64,000 nt of DNA, taken from positions 1 to 64,000 of the forward strand of contig JAHLKD010000136.1 in assembly GCA_025526935.1 (NCBI GenBank), given 5' to 3'. A program made the translations under genes and the position numbers. The DNA is from Cladochytrium replicatum. Its lineage: Eukaryota > Chytridiomycota > Chytridiomycetes > Cladochytriales > Cladochytriaceae. Positions 32,617 to 43,481 of this stretch are shown in pieces (the first letter of the stretch is position 1; each line of letters begins with the position of its first letter). The notes under the pieces are model-generated. The model was not told the DNA's origin and did no database searches. It worked only from the letters and a program-made list of their open reading frames with translations.

Positions 32617-33948
32617 TCAAGCATCCCCATTCAGCGTTCTCGTTTCAAACAAGTTTGCCCGATTCCGATTCCTCACCCACCGCGACAGCCCCACGACCGC
32701 AAGCCATACCCCCGAAAACACCAGCATCACCCACGCCGTGTCCTCAAACGCTCCCAGACACTCCTCCCCGGCCTCCTTGGGGTCCGTGGGCTGATCCAGC
32801 CCGCTGTCCCCGACCGAATCGATCACGGTCGACCCGGGCCTGCATATATTCGCGCCCTGGAACCTCCACATCACGTACAGCACGGTCGGGAACGGCACGT
32901 CGAGGACTAGGACAACGAGGATGCCGAGCGCGATGGATGGGACCGAGCCCAGGAGGAAGGCTGCGCCGGACGACACGCCGTCGACAAACGGCCCGACGAT
33001 TTTGCGGGAGATGGTGGGCGTTGTGCGCTTGAGGGGGAGGAATAGCGGTTGGACGAGGTAGGCTAGCGGGCCAATTGCGAGGTGCATGAGGAACCCGAGG
33101 ACGGCGAAGAAGAGGTGGATCAGGAAGCGTGCGGTGCGGGTCGAGAAGACAAAGAGGGAGCGCGAGCGTTGTGTTGGCGAGCACGGCTTTTTATTCGTGC
33201 CGGTGCCCTGGGACGGGAGCACCGGGATCGAGAGCTGGGATTTGTCGTCTTGGTCTTTTGACTTCATAGATTGCGTGGAGAGCGTGCGGTGGATGTGCGC
33301 GTGGGTCGGGAAGGCGAGGAGGACTTCGCCGGAGAGCGGGAGGTCGCTGAACGTGTTGTCGCTGTGGCGGACGTGGGTCACTTCGATTGCGTCGGGTTCG
33401 CGCGGGTCCAGAGCGAAATCACCGAGGTCCTCTGAGTGCTGGTGGAGCGCGGAGGGCGAGCGCACACGGTATGGGCCGGGCTCGAGTGAATACGGACTGA
33501 GGGGTTTGAGCTCGGGGGTGCCGCTTCGGCTTGTCCCGCTGGCGTAGTCTGAGAACGAGGAGCGAGAGCCGCGGGTGAGAGATGAGGGTGGGTTGAGGTC
33601 CGAGTAAGCACGCAGGCGGGGGTCGGCTGGGTCCAGTGCTTGCTCTGCAGACACGCTAAGGGACCACTTGAGGGTGGTATCGAATTTGTTGACGGGGGGA
33701 GCGAGGAGTGAGTTGCGGAGGTGGGAGGGTTGGTCTGGTGGGATGGGGAGGGAGGTGTAGACGGGTCTGAAGAGGGTCCATGCTGTATTTGAGTTTGGGT
33801 AGATGCTGTTGGAGCTCGACACTCGTCTGATGGAGAAATCTGGCTGTGGGTAGATGGGATCCGTGGAAGGATCGGAGGTGTCTTCGTAAGGGTGGATCAT
33901 GATGGAAGGATCAGGGCGGGTCTGATCAGCGGACACAGCAGCAGCCAT
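32617..33948 (-). CDS. Hypothetical membrane protein, 443 aa
   Basis: A single-exon frame. The ATG at 33948 (MAAAVSADQ) is preferred over an upstream in-frame alternative that would add Pro/Arg-rich sequence. Residues 1-270 are hydrophilic and Ser/Pro-rich. Two or three long hydrophobic segments follow at about 285-320 (FLIHLFFAVLGFLMHLAIG) and 335-370, and one near 415-435 (WVMLVFSGVWLAVVGL). This suggests a cytosolic regulatory region followed by a small membrane domain. I do not recognise the family. Confidence 0.65.
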   Translation of the reverse strand: MAAAVSADQTRPDPSIMIHPYEDTSDPSTDPIYPQPDFSIRRVSSSNSIYPNSNTAWTLFRPVYTSLPIPPDQPSHLRNSLLAPPVNKFDTTLKWSLSVSAEQALDPADPRLRAYSDLNPPSSLTRGSRSSFSDYASGTSRSGTPELKPLSPYSLEPGPYRVRSPSALHQHSEDLGDFALDPREPDAIEVTHVRHSDNTFSDLPLSGEVLLAFPTHAHIHRTLSTQSMKSKDQDDKSQLSIPVLPSQGTGTNKKPCSPTQRSRSLFVFSTRTARFLIHLFFAVLGFLMHLAIGPLAYLVQPLFLPLKRTTPTISRKIVGPFVDGVSSGAAFLLGSVPSIALGILVVLVLDVPFPTVLYVMWRFQGANICRPGSTVIDSVGDSGLDQPTDPKEAGEECLGAFEDTAWVMLVFSGVWLAVVGLSRWVRNRNRANLFETRTLNGDA

Positions 33949-35533
33949 CAGAGGGAATAGGGGAGGGCAGTTTAGATTAAGTATTGAATTTGGCAGGGGC
34001 GGATTGCAACGGGCGGGGGGTCGGGGAAGAAATAAGTTGGAACCAAATGGACGACAAGTCCATGGAGGTAGAAAAAGGATAAATCTGGTTAGTAAGCGAA
34101 GGCCAGACACCAGAAAATTGACAGGAGAGGGTAGAGATAGACACAGCAGAGCAGATTTGCATTGGTATGGAGAGAGAGCTGTCTAATTGGGTATGAATAC
34201 GTCAGAAGGGTCGGTGCCGAGACAGGAGCAGATCGTCCGAATCACGGATTACTGGGAGCGACAGTTGATTTGATTTTGGAACTGTGACAAGCGCAGATCA
34301 GATCACGGAAAATGACAGAAAAAGAAGAAAAGAGAAAATCCACGTGAAATGGAATACTCCGATTGGTGTGAATGCGTTCGGCAATGGAAGGTACGAGAAG
34401 AAGCAAACCACTGACGTGTATCAGTGCCGTGCTGACACAGCACATCCGACCGAACCTGGAAACTCAATTTCATCTTCGCACTTGCTTGGTTGTGAAGACA
34501 TCCATCAAAACTTTATGTGCCACAGATAGATGCACACAACGTACTTGCCAAATATGCTAATACAGCATAGATGGCGTTATTCTCATGGTGCCACTACTGA
34601 TTCAGGCAGACAACTCGCAAAAAACCCGACCTGGGCATCTAATTTTCACCTAGTAGCTATTTATACCATTTTTGAAAGAGAAAGACTGTTGGCATTAAAA
34701 ATTAACTTAAAGAGCCAACTTCATGATTGTCGACGGTGCAGTTCTTTGAGCGAGCATTCAGGCGCTACCAAAAAAGCATTTACGTTTAGAATTGCTTCTA
34801 ACCTAATCCTTTCATAAGCGGATGTAAAAAATTATTCCTTTGTCTATCTTTTTGCAGTTCCCTTTGTCCCGTTGCCCGGCAGGCTAATAATCATGAACAG
34901 GCGTTGTCTGTTCTAGTTCCTTCTATTTGATGCTATCTATCCAATTTTTAACGTTCTTTATTTTGTGCAGAAGTGAGACTCCGATCCCCAAACCAGGCTG
35001 ATGGTGATATGCTCATCTGCATTCAGAAAACGTGGTTAAGGCAACAGGGGCACACCAGATTAGTGATGATTTTTTACAATTGCACTTCCGGTCCGGAACA
35101 GGAACACAACAACGGAGAGGAACAGCACTGGATTGGGTGGAACACTTGAACAACGACATTGCAGCTCAGCCAACCTTGTACAACAGACAATCCATCAACT
35201 CACAGCCGATTGCGATGTTCAGGGTTCTGGATGTGTGTATCAATATCAGAAACACCAAGGCCGTGGGTGTGGCCCATGCATTTATCTGCACGTGCAGAAC
35301 AGTGGAATATGGCTTTGTAACCTTGTGCGCCACTCGCCTGCGTATCCGCCGTTGTTTTTTCCCACACTCAAATTAATCCGTGTTAGCAATCAATATTTCC
35401 GCTCGCCAGCACTGCCCGATTGGCCGATTCGATTTATTAGTCCACACCCCCTACCTTCCTGCGTGCCAAATTTATATCCTTGCAAGCGCTCCCCCCCTTC
35501 CCCAATCCCTAAACACAACATCCCAATCACACA
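33949..35533. other. Long intergenic region, no gene seen
   Basis: A divergent interval between the membrane protein (minus) and the epimerase (plus). Several short frames exist (up to about 130 codons) but none has a family resemblance or splice-consistent extension. A C-rich stretch just before 35534 is probably the epimerase 5' leader. Confidence 0.5.
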
Positions 35534-37161
35534 ATGAAAGTTCTTGTCACTGGCGCTGCTGGCTTCATTGGCTCCCACACTGCAGAGCGATTGCTCAGAG
35601 GCGGCCACGACGTGATCGTTGTCGACGAGGTGAACGACGCCTACGACGTGCGACAGAAGCACCAAAACCTGCATATCCTCGAACGCACCGCGGCGGAATG
35701 CGGACGATACCTTGTGCTCTACAAAGCGGACTGCGCTGACGTGGCTGCGATGCGGGCCATATTTGAAAGAGAGGGGCCGATTCACAGGGTGTGCCACCTG
35801 GCTGCGCGTGCAGGTGTACGGCCTTCTATTCAGGTAGCGTTGGGTAGTACGGTGTGTTTACGTGTGGGACTTATGATGTGTATCGGTCGGTGTAGGATCC
35901 TCATGTTTACATCCACTCCAACATCAACGCGACGGTGTCGATTCTGGACCTAGCGAGGCAGTTTGGATGCGAGCTCGTCGTGTACGCTTCCAGCTCCTCT
36001 GTGTACGGTGGAAACACCAAAGTGCCGTTCTCCGAATTTGACCCTACCGAGCTTCCCGTGTCGCCATACGCAGCCACCAAGAAAGCCTGCGAGCTGATGG
36101 CTGCGACCTACAACTCTCTGTACGGGATTCCAGTAACGGGACTCCGATTCTTTACAGTTTACGTAAGTGTTTGTCTCTTATCACGCCCGATCTGTTCTTT
36201 TTGCTGAGCTACTCTTCTTTTCTCTTTCTTTTCCACCATTGTTCCGCCACTGGATAACGCGTGCACACGTGGATCGATGAAAAATCCTTGGTGGCTGTAC
36301 TTGTCCCGTGACTTCACGTGTGTTCGCGCCTTAGGGTCCACGTGGGAGGCCAGGTAAGAAGCAACATCGGAAGATCTTCCGCACTTTGATCGATCGGAAG
36401 CTAAGCCGAATCATGATCTTGTCTTTGTAGATATGTTCCCGTTCATCGCCGTGGACAAGCTTTTCCGTGGCGACCAGATCTCGCAGTTTGGAGACGGCAC
36501 ATCCTCGCGCGACTACACCTACATCGACGACATTGTATCCGGCATCCTTGCGTCACTGCTCCCACCAACACCTTCCGGCGCGCGGGTGTACAACCTCGGC
36601 AACAGCACCACTGTCACGCTCACCGAGTTTATCCGCACTGTCGAAACCGCCGTCGGCAAGCCCGCGCACATCAAATATCTCCCCGACCAACCCGGCGACG
36701 TGAAACTCACGTACGCGGACCTGACGCTCTCAAAAGCGGAGCTCGGGTACGCACCGCAGACGTGCGTTGAAGACGGGATCCGGGAGCTTGTGAAGTGGTA
36801 CGTTGGGAGAAACGCGGACGAGAGCGTGCATGTGAGGATGTTGGACGCGGTCACGGGCAAAGAGGTGGAGACAAGGGTGGCGTTCTTTGATGTCGAAGAA
36901 GACGAGACGGAAGGAGTTGGGTCGAGTAGTAGCGCGACGGACTATGAGGATGAAAGCGCGTCGGTTGGGATGTCGGAGGAGAGCTTTGGGACGATGGGCG
37001 GGTCTGAGGAAGAACACATCGCGAGGGTCACGTCCGAGTCGACGCTGTATGAAATGGACGGGGTTGGAATGGTGTATTCCGGGATAGTGGCGGAGAAGCA
37101 GTCGGTTGGGTCGGAGGGGGCCCTGCTATCAGTGGAAGTTGCCGATGTCTCTGACAGATAG
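35534..37161 (+). CDS. NAD-dependent nucleotide-sugar epimerase (UDP-glucuronate 4-epimerase-like), 438 aa, 4 exons
   Basis: Exons: 35534-35833, 35896-36162, 36335-36353 (19 nt) and 36431-37161, with GT-AG introns of 62, 172 and 77 nt. This extended short-chain dehydrogenase has the Rossmann motif TGAAGFIGS at residues 6-14. The catalytic SSS and YxxxK follow: ASSSSVYGG, then YAATK near residue 158. The 19-nt exon encodes the conserved GPRGRP of FFTVYGPRGRPDM. The sequence resembles UDP-glucuronate/UDP-galactose 4-epimerases, which invert C4 of a UDP-sugar via a 4-keto intermediate; the exact substrate is unproven. The catalytic part ends near residue 330 (IRELVKWY). An extra acidic, Ser/Glu-rich tail of about 100 residues has no counterpart in the family. 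Confidence 0.88.
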
Positions 37162-37203
37162 CATTTTTCTGGGGGTCAAGATTTGAGACTATATTGAGGA
37201 CTT

Positions 37204-37548
37204 TTCTTCTTGCTTTGTTGAGTCCGCCCGGTTGCGGTTCGTGGTTTCGTTTTTCGCAGACAACATGGCGTCACTTGTTTTTGTTTTTGGTGATTGTTTT
37301 TTCTTTCGAGTGACTTGAGATGTATCCGTCACAAAGAAAGAAAGAAAAGACTCTCTGTACAATGTAAACAAAAAAGATTCTTCTTGCTTTGTTGAGTCCG
37401 CCCGGTTACGGTTGATGGTTTCTTTTATCAGACAACATGGCGTCACTTGTTTTTGTTTTTGGTGATTGTTTTTTCTTTCGAGTGACTTGAGATGTATCCT
37501 TCACAAAGAAAGAAGGGAAAGACTCTATACAATGTAAACAAAAAGATT
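37204..37548. repeat. 174-bp tandem duplication
   Basis: Two adjacent units (37204-37377 and 37378-37548) share CTTGCTTTGTTGAGTCCGCC, an ACAACATGGCGTCACTTG block, GTGACTTGAGATGTATCC and a purine-rich AAAGAAAG stretch, with a few differences. It lies between the epimerase stop and the Hook gene, so the copies may supply duplicated 3'-end or promoter sequence. Confidence 0.9.
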
Positions 37549-37640
37549 GTGTTTGCTATTTTATAGAAAAGCCTGGCGACTACAGCCACCGTCGAAGATC
37601 GTGTTTGGTGCTGTGACCCCACGCCAACAGACCGCCCACC

Positions 37641-40600
37641 ATGGCATCGCAGGTTCAAAACACTGTATTCGCGAGCGCATTCGTGCAATGGGTAACCGGA
37701 CAAAGAGCATGATTCATCTTTAAATCATGCTGATATCGGAATTCCACATAGCTGTCGACTTTTGATGAGTTGTCGATGCAAGTCGACTCTATCAGAGAAC
37801 TCGCCGACGGCGCAATCTTTTACGAAGTCCTCTGCGACATGTACGGACACCCCCTCCCCTCCCTCAAACTACCAAATTTTCTCCACTCGCACAGAAATTG
37901 GAATACCCTCTTCGCATTGGAACCCTTTTTGTTAAAACTTTTTACCCTCCAGCGATCCAAACTGGTTCCGAATCCTCCGCAACCTCGACCCGGGAGACAA
38001 CTGGGTCCTCAAATTCAACAACCTCAAAAAGGTTTACAAGCTCATCATCGGGTACTACGAAGAAGTCCTTGGGCAGTCCACAGTCGCCCTGGCGCATAAT
38101 GCCGCACAGCCCAACTTTACGGCCATTGCGAGAGACATGGACGAGGGTGAACTAGTGAAACTTGCGCAGCTGGTGCTCGGACTTGCGGTGCAGAGCGCAA
38201 GGAATCAGATGTACATTGAAAAAATACAGAGTTTGGACGAGGACGCGCAGCATGCGATTATGTTGGGGATCGAGGAGGTGAGCGAGATCGAGAGAGAGAG
38301 AGAGCATGAGGATGCAGAATCAGTGGAATGGAGGAATTGAAATTTTTTGTTTTTTTGTGTGCTAGGTGATGGCAAAGTTGGGTGCGTCGCTGGTTCCAGA
38401 CTCTGCAACGAGCTACACAAGGTGCGAAAATTTGGTGCTACCTTCTAAGGAATTTCCTAATTTCTTCTGAAGCGAGGAGGAACCTGCGCGACAGCAGACT
38501 GGGCAGTGGATTGCGGAAAGGCAGGACCTTGAGCGATTCAACCAGGCTCTGCGGGAGCAGCTAGAATCCTTACAGGCCAAGCTGGTAATTTATCGCTCTA
38601 TTATTATGTTTCGAGCGATCCCTTAACCTGGCAAAATTACAGGAAGAGACGATGGCGGATAAGAGAGAATTGCAGAACCGGTTGCACGATATGGAGTCTA
38701 CTGTTCTAGCGCAGAACGAAGGGGTGCAGATCGACGTGATACGGAAGACTGAGATCAACCATTTAAAAGCTGACCTGTGAGAATTCGATTGAGATTTGTG
38801 GAGATTGCAACTTGAATGTGTCGTACAACAGGGATAAGAGTGAAGGAAAGCGACTGGAATCGGACATAACGATCGAGAAGCAGTCGAACCTCATCAACGA
38901 ATTGACCCGCAAGGTTGATATCATTTCAATTTCTTTTTTCTCTTTTTGTGCCGACCCACCCTGATCCGGTTCTCTGACTCCAGCTCGATGATGCACAACG
39001 ACGTGCAGAGGAAGCCGTCCGACTCCGCGACCAGCTGGACGAGTTCCGACACATGGCCGACCGGCTCCAGAAATCCGAAGCCCTCCTCGAGAAATACAAG
39101 AAGAAACTCGAGGAGAGCTCGGACCTCCGCAAACAGATCAAGTCGCTTGAGGACGCCAACCTGCGGCAGATGGAGCGCGCGGACCGGATCGAGGAGGAGT
39201 ACCGCAAAGTGTCTGCGATGCGGCCGCTGATGGACACGTACAAGGAGCAGATCTCGACCTCTGAGGCGCGGATGTCGGCGATGCTGGTGGAGCAGACGAA
39301 GCTTGAGTTTGCGCTTGGGGAGATGAGAACAAAGGTCGTGATGCTGGAGGATGAGAAGGCGAGGCATATGGAGACGATTGATGGGTTGGAGGACCGGTTG
39401 AAGGAGAAGGAGTTTGAGGTGGTGAATAGGTCTACGGACGATCCGGAGCAGAATGACGTGACGTCGCTGTGAGTTGTGAACGAGACAGTTGAGTGAGAAA
39501 CATGGACGCTCATGAAGTTGTTTTTAGGAAATCTAAGGCTGCGCAGATGGAGGCGGAGCTGGAGCGCTTGCGAAAATACAAGTCGTCGGAACAGAGCGCT
39601 CAGGAGCGTGTGCTCTACCTTGAAAACATGCTTGAAGATGCAAAGGGGCTCCGAACAAAGTTTGAAGCGGTACGCAGACACAAATTCAAGTGCATTTGAG
39701 TTTTTTAGTTTTACCAATCCACCATTCCTTGTTCCAGGACTACCTGCAAGCCGTTCAAAGGAACATGGCACTCGAGAACGAGTTGACGCAACTCAGGGCC
39801 GTATCCGCCACCATGTCGCCAGCGTCCCCGCCACAGGGCGACGCCGCTGCCCTCCAGCAACGTCTCGCCGACACAATGTCCCAGCTCACCATCCTCCGCC
39901 AAAAGCTCGCCGACGCCGAAATCGCGCTTCAGAGCCAGTCCCAACACCCACTCCGCTCACCCACGCCCAACGCCGGCCCCGGCGGCTTCAGCACTCCGGA
40001 CGAAGCCGGTGTGCAGCACGAGAAGATGAAGCGCAAGGTCGACGAGTCGAGCGAGGAAGTTCGCAAGATGAAGGGCCAGATCAACAAGCTCTTGCTCGAG
40101 AAGGACCAGCTTCAGAGCGCGCTTGTGGAGGTCAAAGACGAGCTGATACAATTGGAGAGGAGCAACAGCGACCTCAAAGCCGCTTTGGCGGCGATGGAGT
40201 CCCGGGACCAGAACCCGGACGAGGTGGGCCAGAAGCTTGCCGCTGCGACGCAGAAGATGGTGCAGATGACGGAGCAGAATATGCAGCTGCACAAGGCGCT
40301 GAAGAAGGCAAAGGAGTATATACAGAGCCAAGACAAGCAGTTGAAAGACATCAACAATGTATCGCAGCGGGTAAGGAAGTGGGGCCAAGCGACAACCTAT
40401 TTTGTATTGATTTTTGTTTGTGCAGGACAACTTTGCCGAAGCCGCCGCTGCGTACGAGGCTGCGATCAAAGAAAAGACGATCGAGTGCGACCGGTTGCGA
40501 CAGGAGCTCACGGACACGCGCAACGCCGCGAGGAGGGAGCAAAAGATTATGCTCTCTGCGTGGTACAACTATGGCATGAAGACGATGCAGCAAAAGGGGA

Positions 40601-40752
40601 CCGGTTACGGACTCGGACACGTTCCGCCTTCTGGGAGCGGGGCGTCGGCGGCGATGAGGGCTGGAGCGAGGAATGCCGCGGGGGGAAGCCAGCAGAGCTG
40701 GTTGGCACAGCAGAGGAGTAATTTGGGAGGAAATTTGAAGAGGAGAGCGTGA
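37641..40752 (+). CDS. Hook-family microtubule/dynein adaptor, 811 aa, 11 exons
   Basis: Exons: 37641-37691, 37752-37840, 37953-38277, 38366-38421, 38473-38584, 38643-38776, 38832-38913, 38984-39468, 39528-39669, 39738-40370 and 40426-40752; all introns GT-AG with a continuous frame. The N-terminal domain (about residues 1-165: FVQWLSTFDEL, DPNWFRILRNLDPGDNWVLK, LAQLVLGLAVQ..YIEKIQSLDE) is the Hook CH-like domain that binds dynein light intermediate chain. Residues about 175-745 are predicted coiled coil for dimerisation and dynactin binding. The C-terminus has the family motif LSAWYN(Y/L)G near 720. In filamentous fungi Hook proteins link early endosomes to dynein. It is slightly longer than most family members. 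Antisense frames are shadows. Confidence 0.92.
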
Positions 40753-41047
40753 GGGTGTGAGGGGGTGGGTCTGAATTTCTATATTTCGAGCGGCGATTGT
40801 TTTTTTTCTTCTTATTAGTTGGTCGGGTACTATATACTGTCGCTTTAATGTTCTCGGAATCAATCAATACAAAGCAAGATCGTTGCAATTAGTGGAAATG
40901 CACGCAGTCTGACTTGGAATGTGTTTGCCCCAGCCTGGATTTCAAATGATTAACAGCGTACAGCCCGTGGCAACGTACAACAATTTGGCAAGCTCTGATG
41001 CCGCGGTAAGCCTGCTCGGAAACTCATCTCAAACCTTTCTTCTGGTT

Positions 41048-41452
41048 CTAATTTAAGTCAGAATTCGGTAAAATGAAATGTAAAGGATGAGAATACAAAA
41101 GCGACTCGTATCGTTCAATTAAGCTCTCTTTCTTCTTGAGCCCGAGTTTTTCGCGAAATTGATCTTTTCTTTCGGAGCTGTTTGCATTTATGATATGTGT
41201 AAAGTGCTCTGACTTCGGGAAATCAATATATCTGAACGTATTTGGACACCAATCAAGCAGATCTGAATCGAAAGAGCATTTATCAAGCAGAGCTTCTGGC
41301 TTGATCCACGCTGAAGTGAAGAGATAGCTCGTCTTGAGCTCGAACGCATTTTTCGAGTACTTTTGCTTCGATCTGCAGTTACCACCACTCGACGGTTTCG
41401 AATTGCCCCTGTACAGATGCCAATTCCATCGCCAAGCGGTGTAGACCATCAT
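41048..41452 (-). CDS. Hypothetical protein, 134 aa
   Basis: A single open frame with ATG start. It has mixed charged composition, a basic N-terminus and a Lys/Glu-rich C-terminal helix (SSERKDQFREKLGLKKKESL). No domain is recognised. The composition is plausible for a protein, but it could be a chance frame. Confidence 0.3.
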   Translation of the reverse strand: MMVYTAWRWNWHLYRGNSKPSSGGNCRSKQKYSKNAFELKTSYLFTSAWIKPEALLDKCSFDSDLLDWCPNTFRYIDFPKSEHFTHIINANSSERKDQFREKLGLKKKESLIERYESLLYSHPLHFILPNSDLN

Positions 41453-41507
41453 CTTGTGCCCGAAGTTACTAACTAACCCAATCAGCGACTTTGTCTATGT
41501 AAGGTTT

Positions 41508-41521
41508 CATATAAAAGGCTC
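41508..41521 (+). promoter_or_regulatory. TATA-like element
   Basis: CATATAAAAGGCTC on the plus strand. A possible 84-codon frame starts at 41664 (to 41918), about 150 bases downstream, but that frame itself is weakly supported. Confidence 0.25.
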
Positions 41522-41663
41522 ACTCTCCAATTCAGTTTTGCTCAGCTTTCTTGTGTTCAGTCTTCAGCAGCTCAGTAGAAAGTGAACCACCGTGTGCATC
41601 CGGTAAGCTGGGGAGGGCCACCCTCAAAAGCCTCAACCCTTTCCAAAAGCGCTTGCTTTGTCA

Positions 41664-41918
41664 ATGAAGAATCAAACACGAGAGATGAAGTGTTTCACGA
41701 TGTGCTTGCGACGCAGACAGTTTGCAACTTTAAATGCTGGATTAGGCGTTTTGGGACATGCTGCGAGAAGGAGCATGATTTTGTCAATGAACTCAAGGGG
41801 AGTCTTGAGCGAGACAGAAAAGGCAGTCCAAATTTGGAGCGGCACCCAAACAATAATGTTAAACAATGACTATTACAATGATGAGGAAATCACACAGCTT
41901 CTGGCTGTAAATGGTTAG
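41664..41918 (+). CDS. Possible small protein, 84 aa
   Basis: An ATG-initiated frame downstream of a TATA-like element. It has a basic N-terminal half and an acidic C-terminus (NNDYYNDEEITQLL). There is no recognised family. It ends just before, and convergent with, the short-chain dehydrogenase gene. Confidence 0.2.
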   Translation: MKNQTREMKCFTMCLRRRQFATLNAGLGVLGHAARRSMILSMNSRGVLSETEKAVQIWSGTQTIMLNNDYYNDEEITQLLAVNG

Positions 41919-41933
41919 CACCGCGTCATAATA

Positions 41934-42969
41934 TTAAGCAGCAACTCCCATCTTTTCGTTAATAAACTGCTCGGAAAACTCCCACAATTTCTTCTGGTGT
42001 TCCTTGCTATAGCTGACCACTGAAGACTTTGTTTCAGTAGCAATCGAAAAATACCGCGCCGGAGTAACCGAGTCTGCAGAGCCTGCCCACTTTTCTTCAG
42101 TAGCATACGATGCCATGAGGTTCCCCGATTCGATGGTGCTGCTCAGCTGTCTGTGAGGATGAAGGCCCGTTACATCCTTGAACCACACGAATGCCGTGAT
42201 CCCGAACTCGACCAAGTTCCTGACAAACCAGTTAAAGCCACGGCGGAGGCTGGTGGTGCGACAGAAGCCAGGATCGAACACAACGACGGCCAGGCGAGGA
42301 TCAGAGACGCGATCCCGGAGTGCATAGGCAAAGAGCACATTGCAGAGTTTGGAGAAGGGGTAGACCGTGTAAGGAGTTACCACTTCGGGATCGCCGTACG
42401 CCCAGTCGGACGGAGAGTTGGGAGTCCATTTTGTTGGAGGTGCGAACCCGTACATTGGGTTATGCATTCCTGAAGACACAACGACCAAACGGGGGTTGTC
42501 AGATTTCAGCAGGTTGGGCAAGAGAAGCTGCGTCAGGTAGAAGTGGCCTGTAAGAAAAGATCAGATTCGGAAGCCGACGACGCTTTCTTTCTCGCGACTT
42601 ACTCAAATGATTCACAGCAAAGACAGTCTCGACACCGTCTTTGGTCTTTTCGATTGCGGTCGCTCCAGTTCCGGCGTTGAGAACGAGGCTGTCGATCACA
42701 GGGTATTCCTTTGTTGCCCAATCAGCGAACGATTTCACTGATTCGAGGGACGTAAGGTCGAGAGGAATGGCGCACGCGACAACGGCTTCACGGTGCTCTG
42801 GTTTCAGCACTCTTTGGATAGACTCAACAGCGGCGTGGACGCCCTTGAGGTTTCGCGAGGCAATGACGACGCGATGGGTGGTCGAATTTTCGCTAGCGAT
42901 CCTCAGGGCACACTGGTAGCCGAGGCCTGCGGTGGAGCCTGTGATGATGACTATTTTCTTGGTTGACAT
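41934..42969 (-). CDS. Short-chain dehydrogenase/reductase, copy 1, 326 aa, 2 exons
   Basis: Exons 42969-42603 and 42547-41934, with a 55-nt intron interrupting NHLS/HFYLTQ. The cofactor-binding TGSTAGLG is at residues 10-17, LNAGT near 98, a catalytic Ser in VVVSSG, and the YPFSK catalytic Tyr/Lys pair. The overall pattern (HFYLTQLLLPNLL, VVFDPGFCRTTSLRR) places it with retinol dehydrogenase / protochlorophyllide-reductase-like SDRs. These reduce or oxidise a carbonyl with NADP(H); the substrate is unknown. A TATA-like CATAAAAAGG lies 35-45 bases upstream of the ATG. A second copy with the same intron position lies at 45216-46326, so the pair arose by duplication. Confidence 0.88.
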
Positions 42970-43481
42970 TGAGTAGATGAATGAACATTTGCTAAGAGTA
43001 ATCGCCTTTTTATGGCTATTTCTGATTTCTGTTTTGAAATTGACACGACAAACTAAAAAATTTTACCGACGTGGCTGATGACAAATGAATCGATAATACT
43101 GCGCATCAGCATTCCCTCTCAAGATAGGAAGATGGTGCAGATTGCAGTGTCGCTTTTTTGTTACCGCGGTTCGTCGCAATTACCTGAATATTGGGCACTC
43201 TCTGCACAAGAAAATTTGAGCAGGACAACCAAAAGCACTATCTCGACGGCGAAATCATAGCTTCGCATGGTCTTTGTTTTGTGTTGGATTACTTGTCTCA
43301 TCGCAGAGTCCAGCAAATTACGGCACTAATAATAATTGAGTTACCAAAATCATTTCTTTCAATTAAATAACGTCAATCCCTCAGCCCTTTTTATGGCTTC
43401 GGCTATTGGGTGGCACAGTCAACTTTAAAAAGCCATCTTCGTGGCTTCGACATTGAGTTTCTAGTCATTTCCACATCAAAA
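42970..43481. other. Divergent promoter region
   Basis: Lies between SDR copy 1 (minus) and the membrane-anchored protein (plus). It contains the TATA-like element of the SDR near 43004-43014, a CTTTTTATGGCTTC motif near 43388 and TTTAAAAAGCC near 43424. No gene is seen. Confidence 0.5.

Noticed and set aside
34284-35376. Small genes in the interval before the epimerase
   Set aside because: The frames are short, without domain resemblance, splice-supported extension or coding-like composition.
39512-40579. 355-codon Arg-rich plus-strand frame across the Hook gene
   Set aside because: It overlaps Hook exons 9-11 in another frame and runs through introns; the Hook frame has the family motifs and good splice sites.
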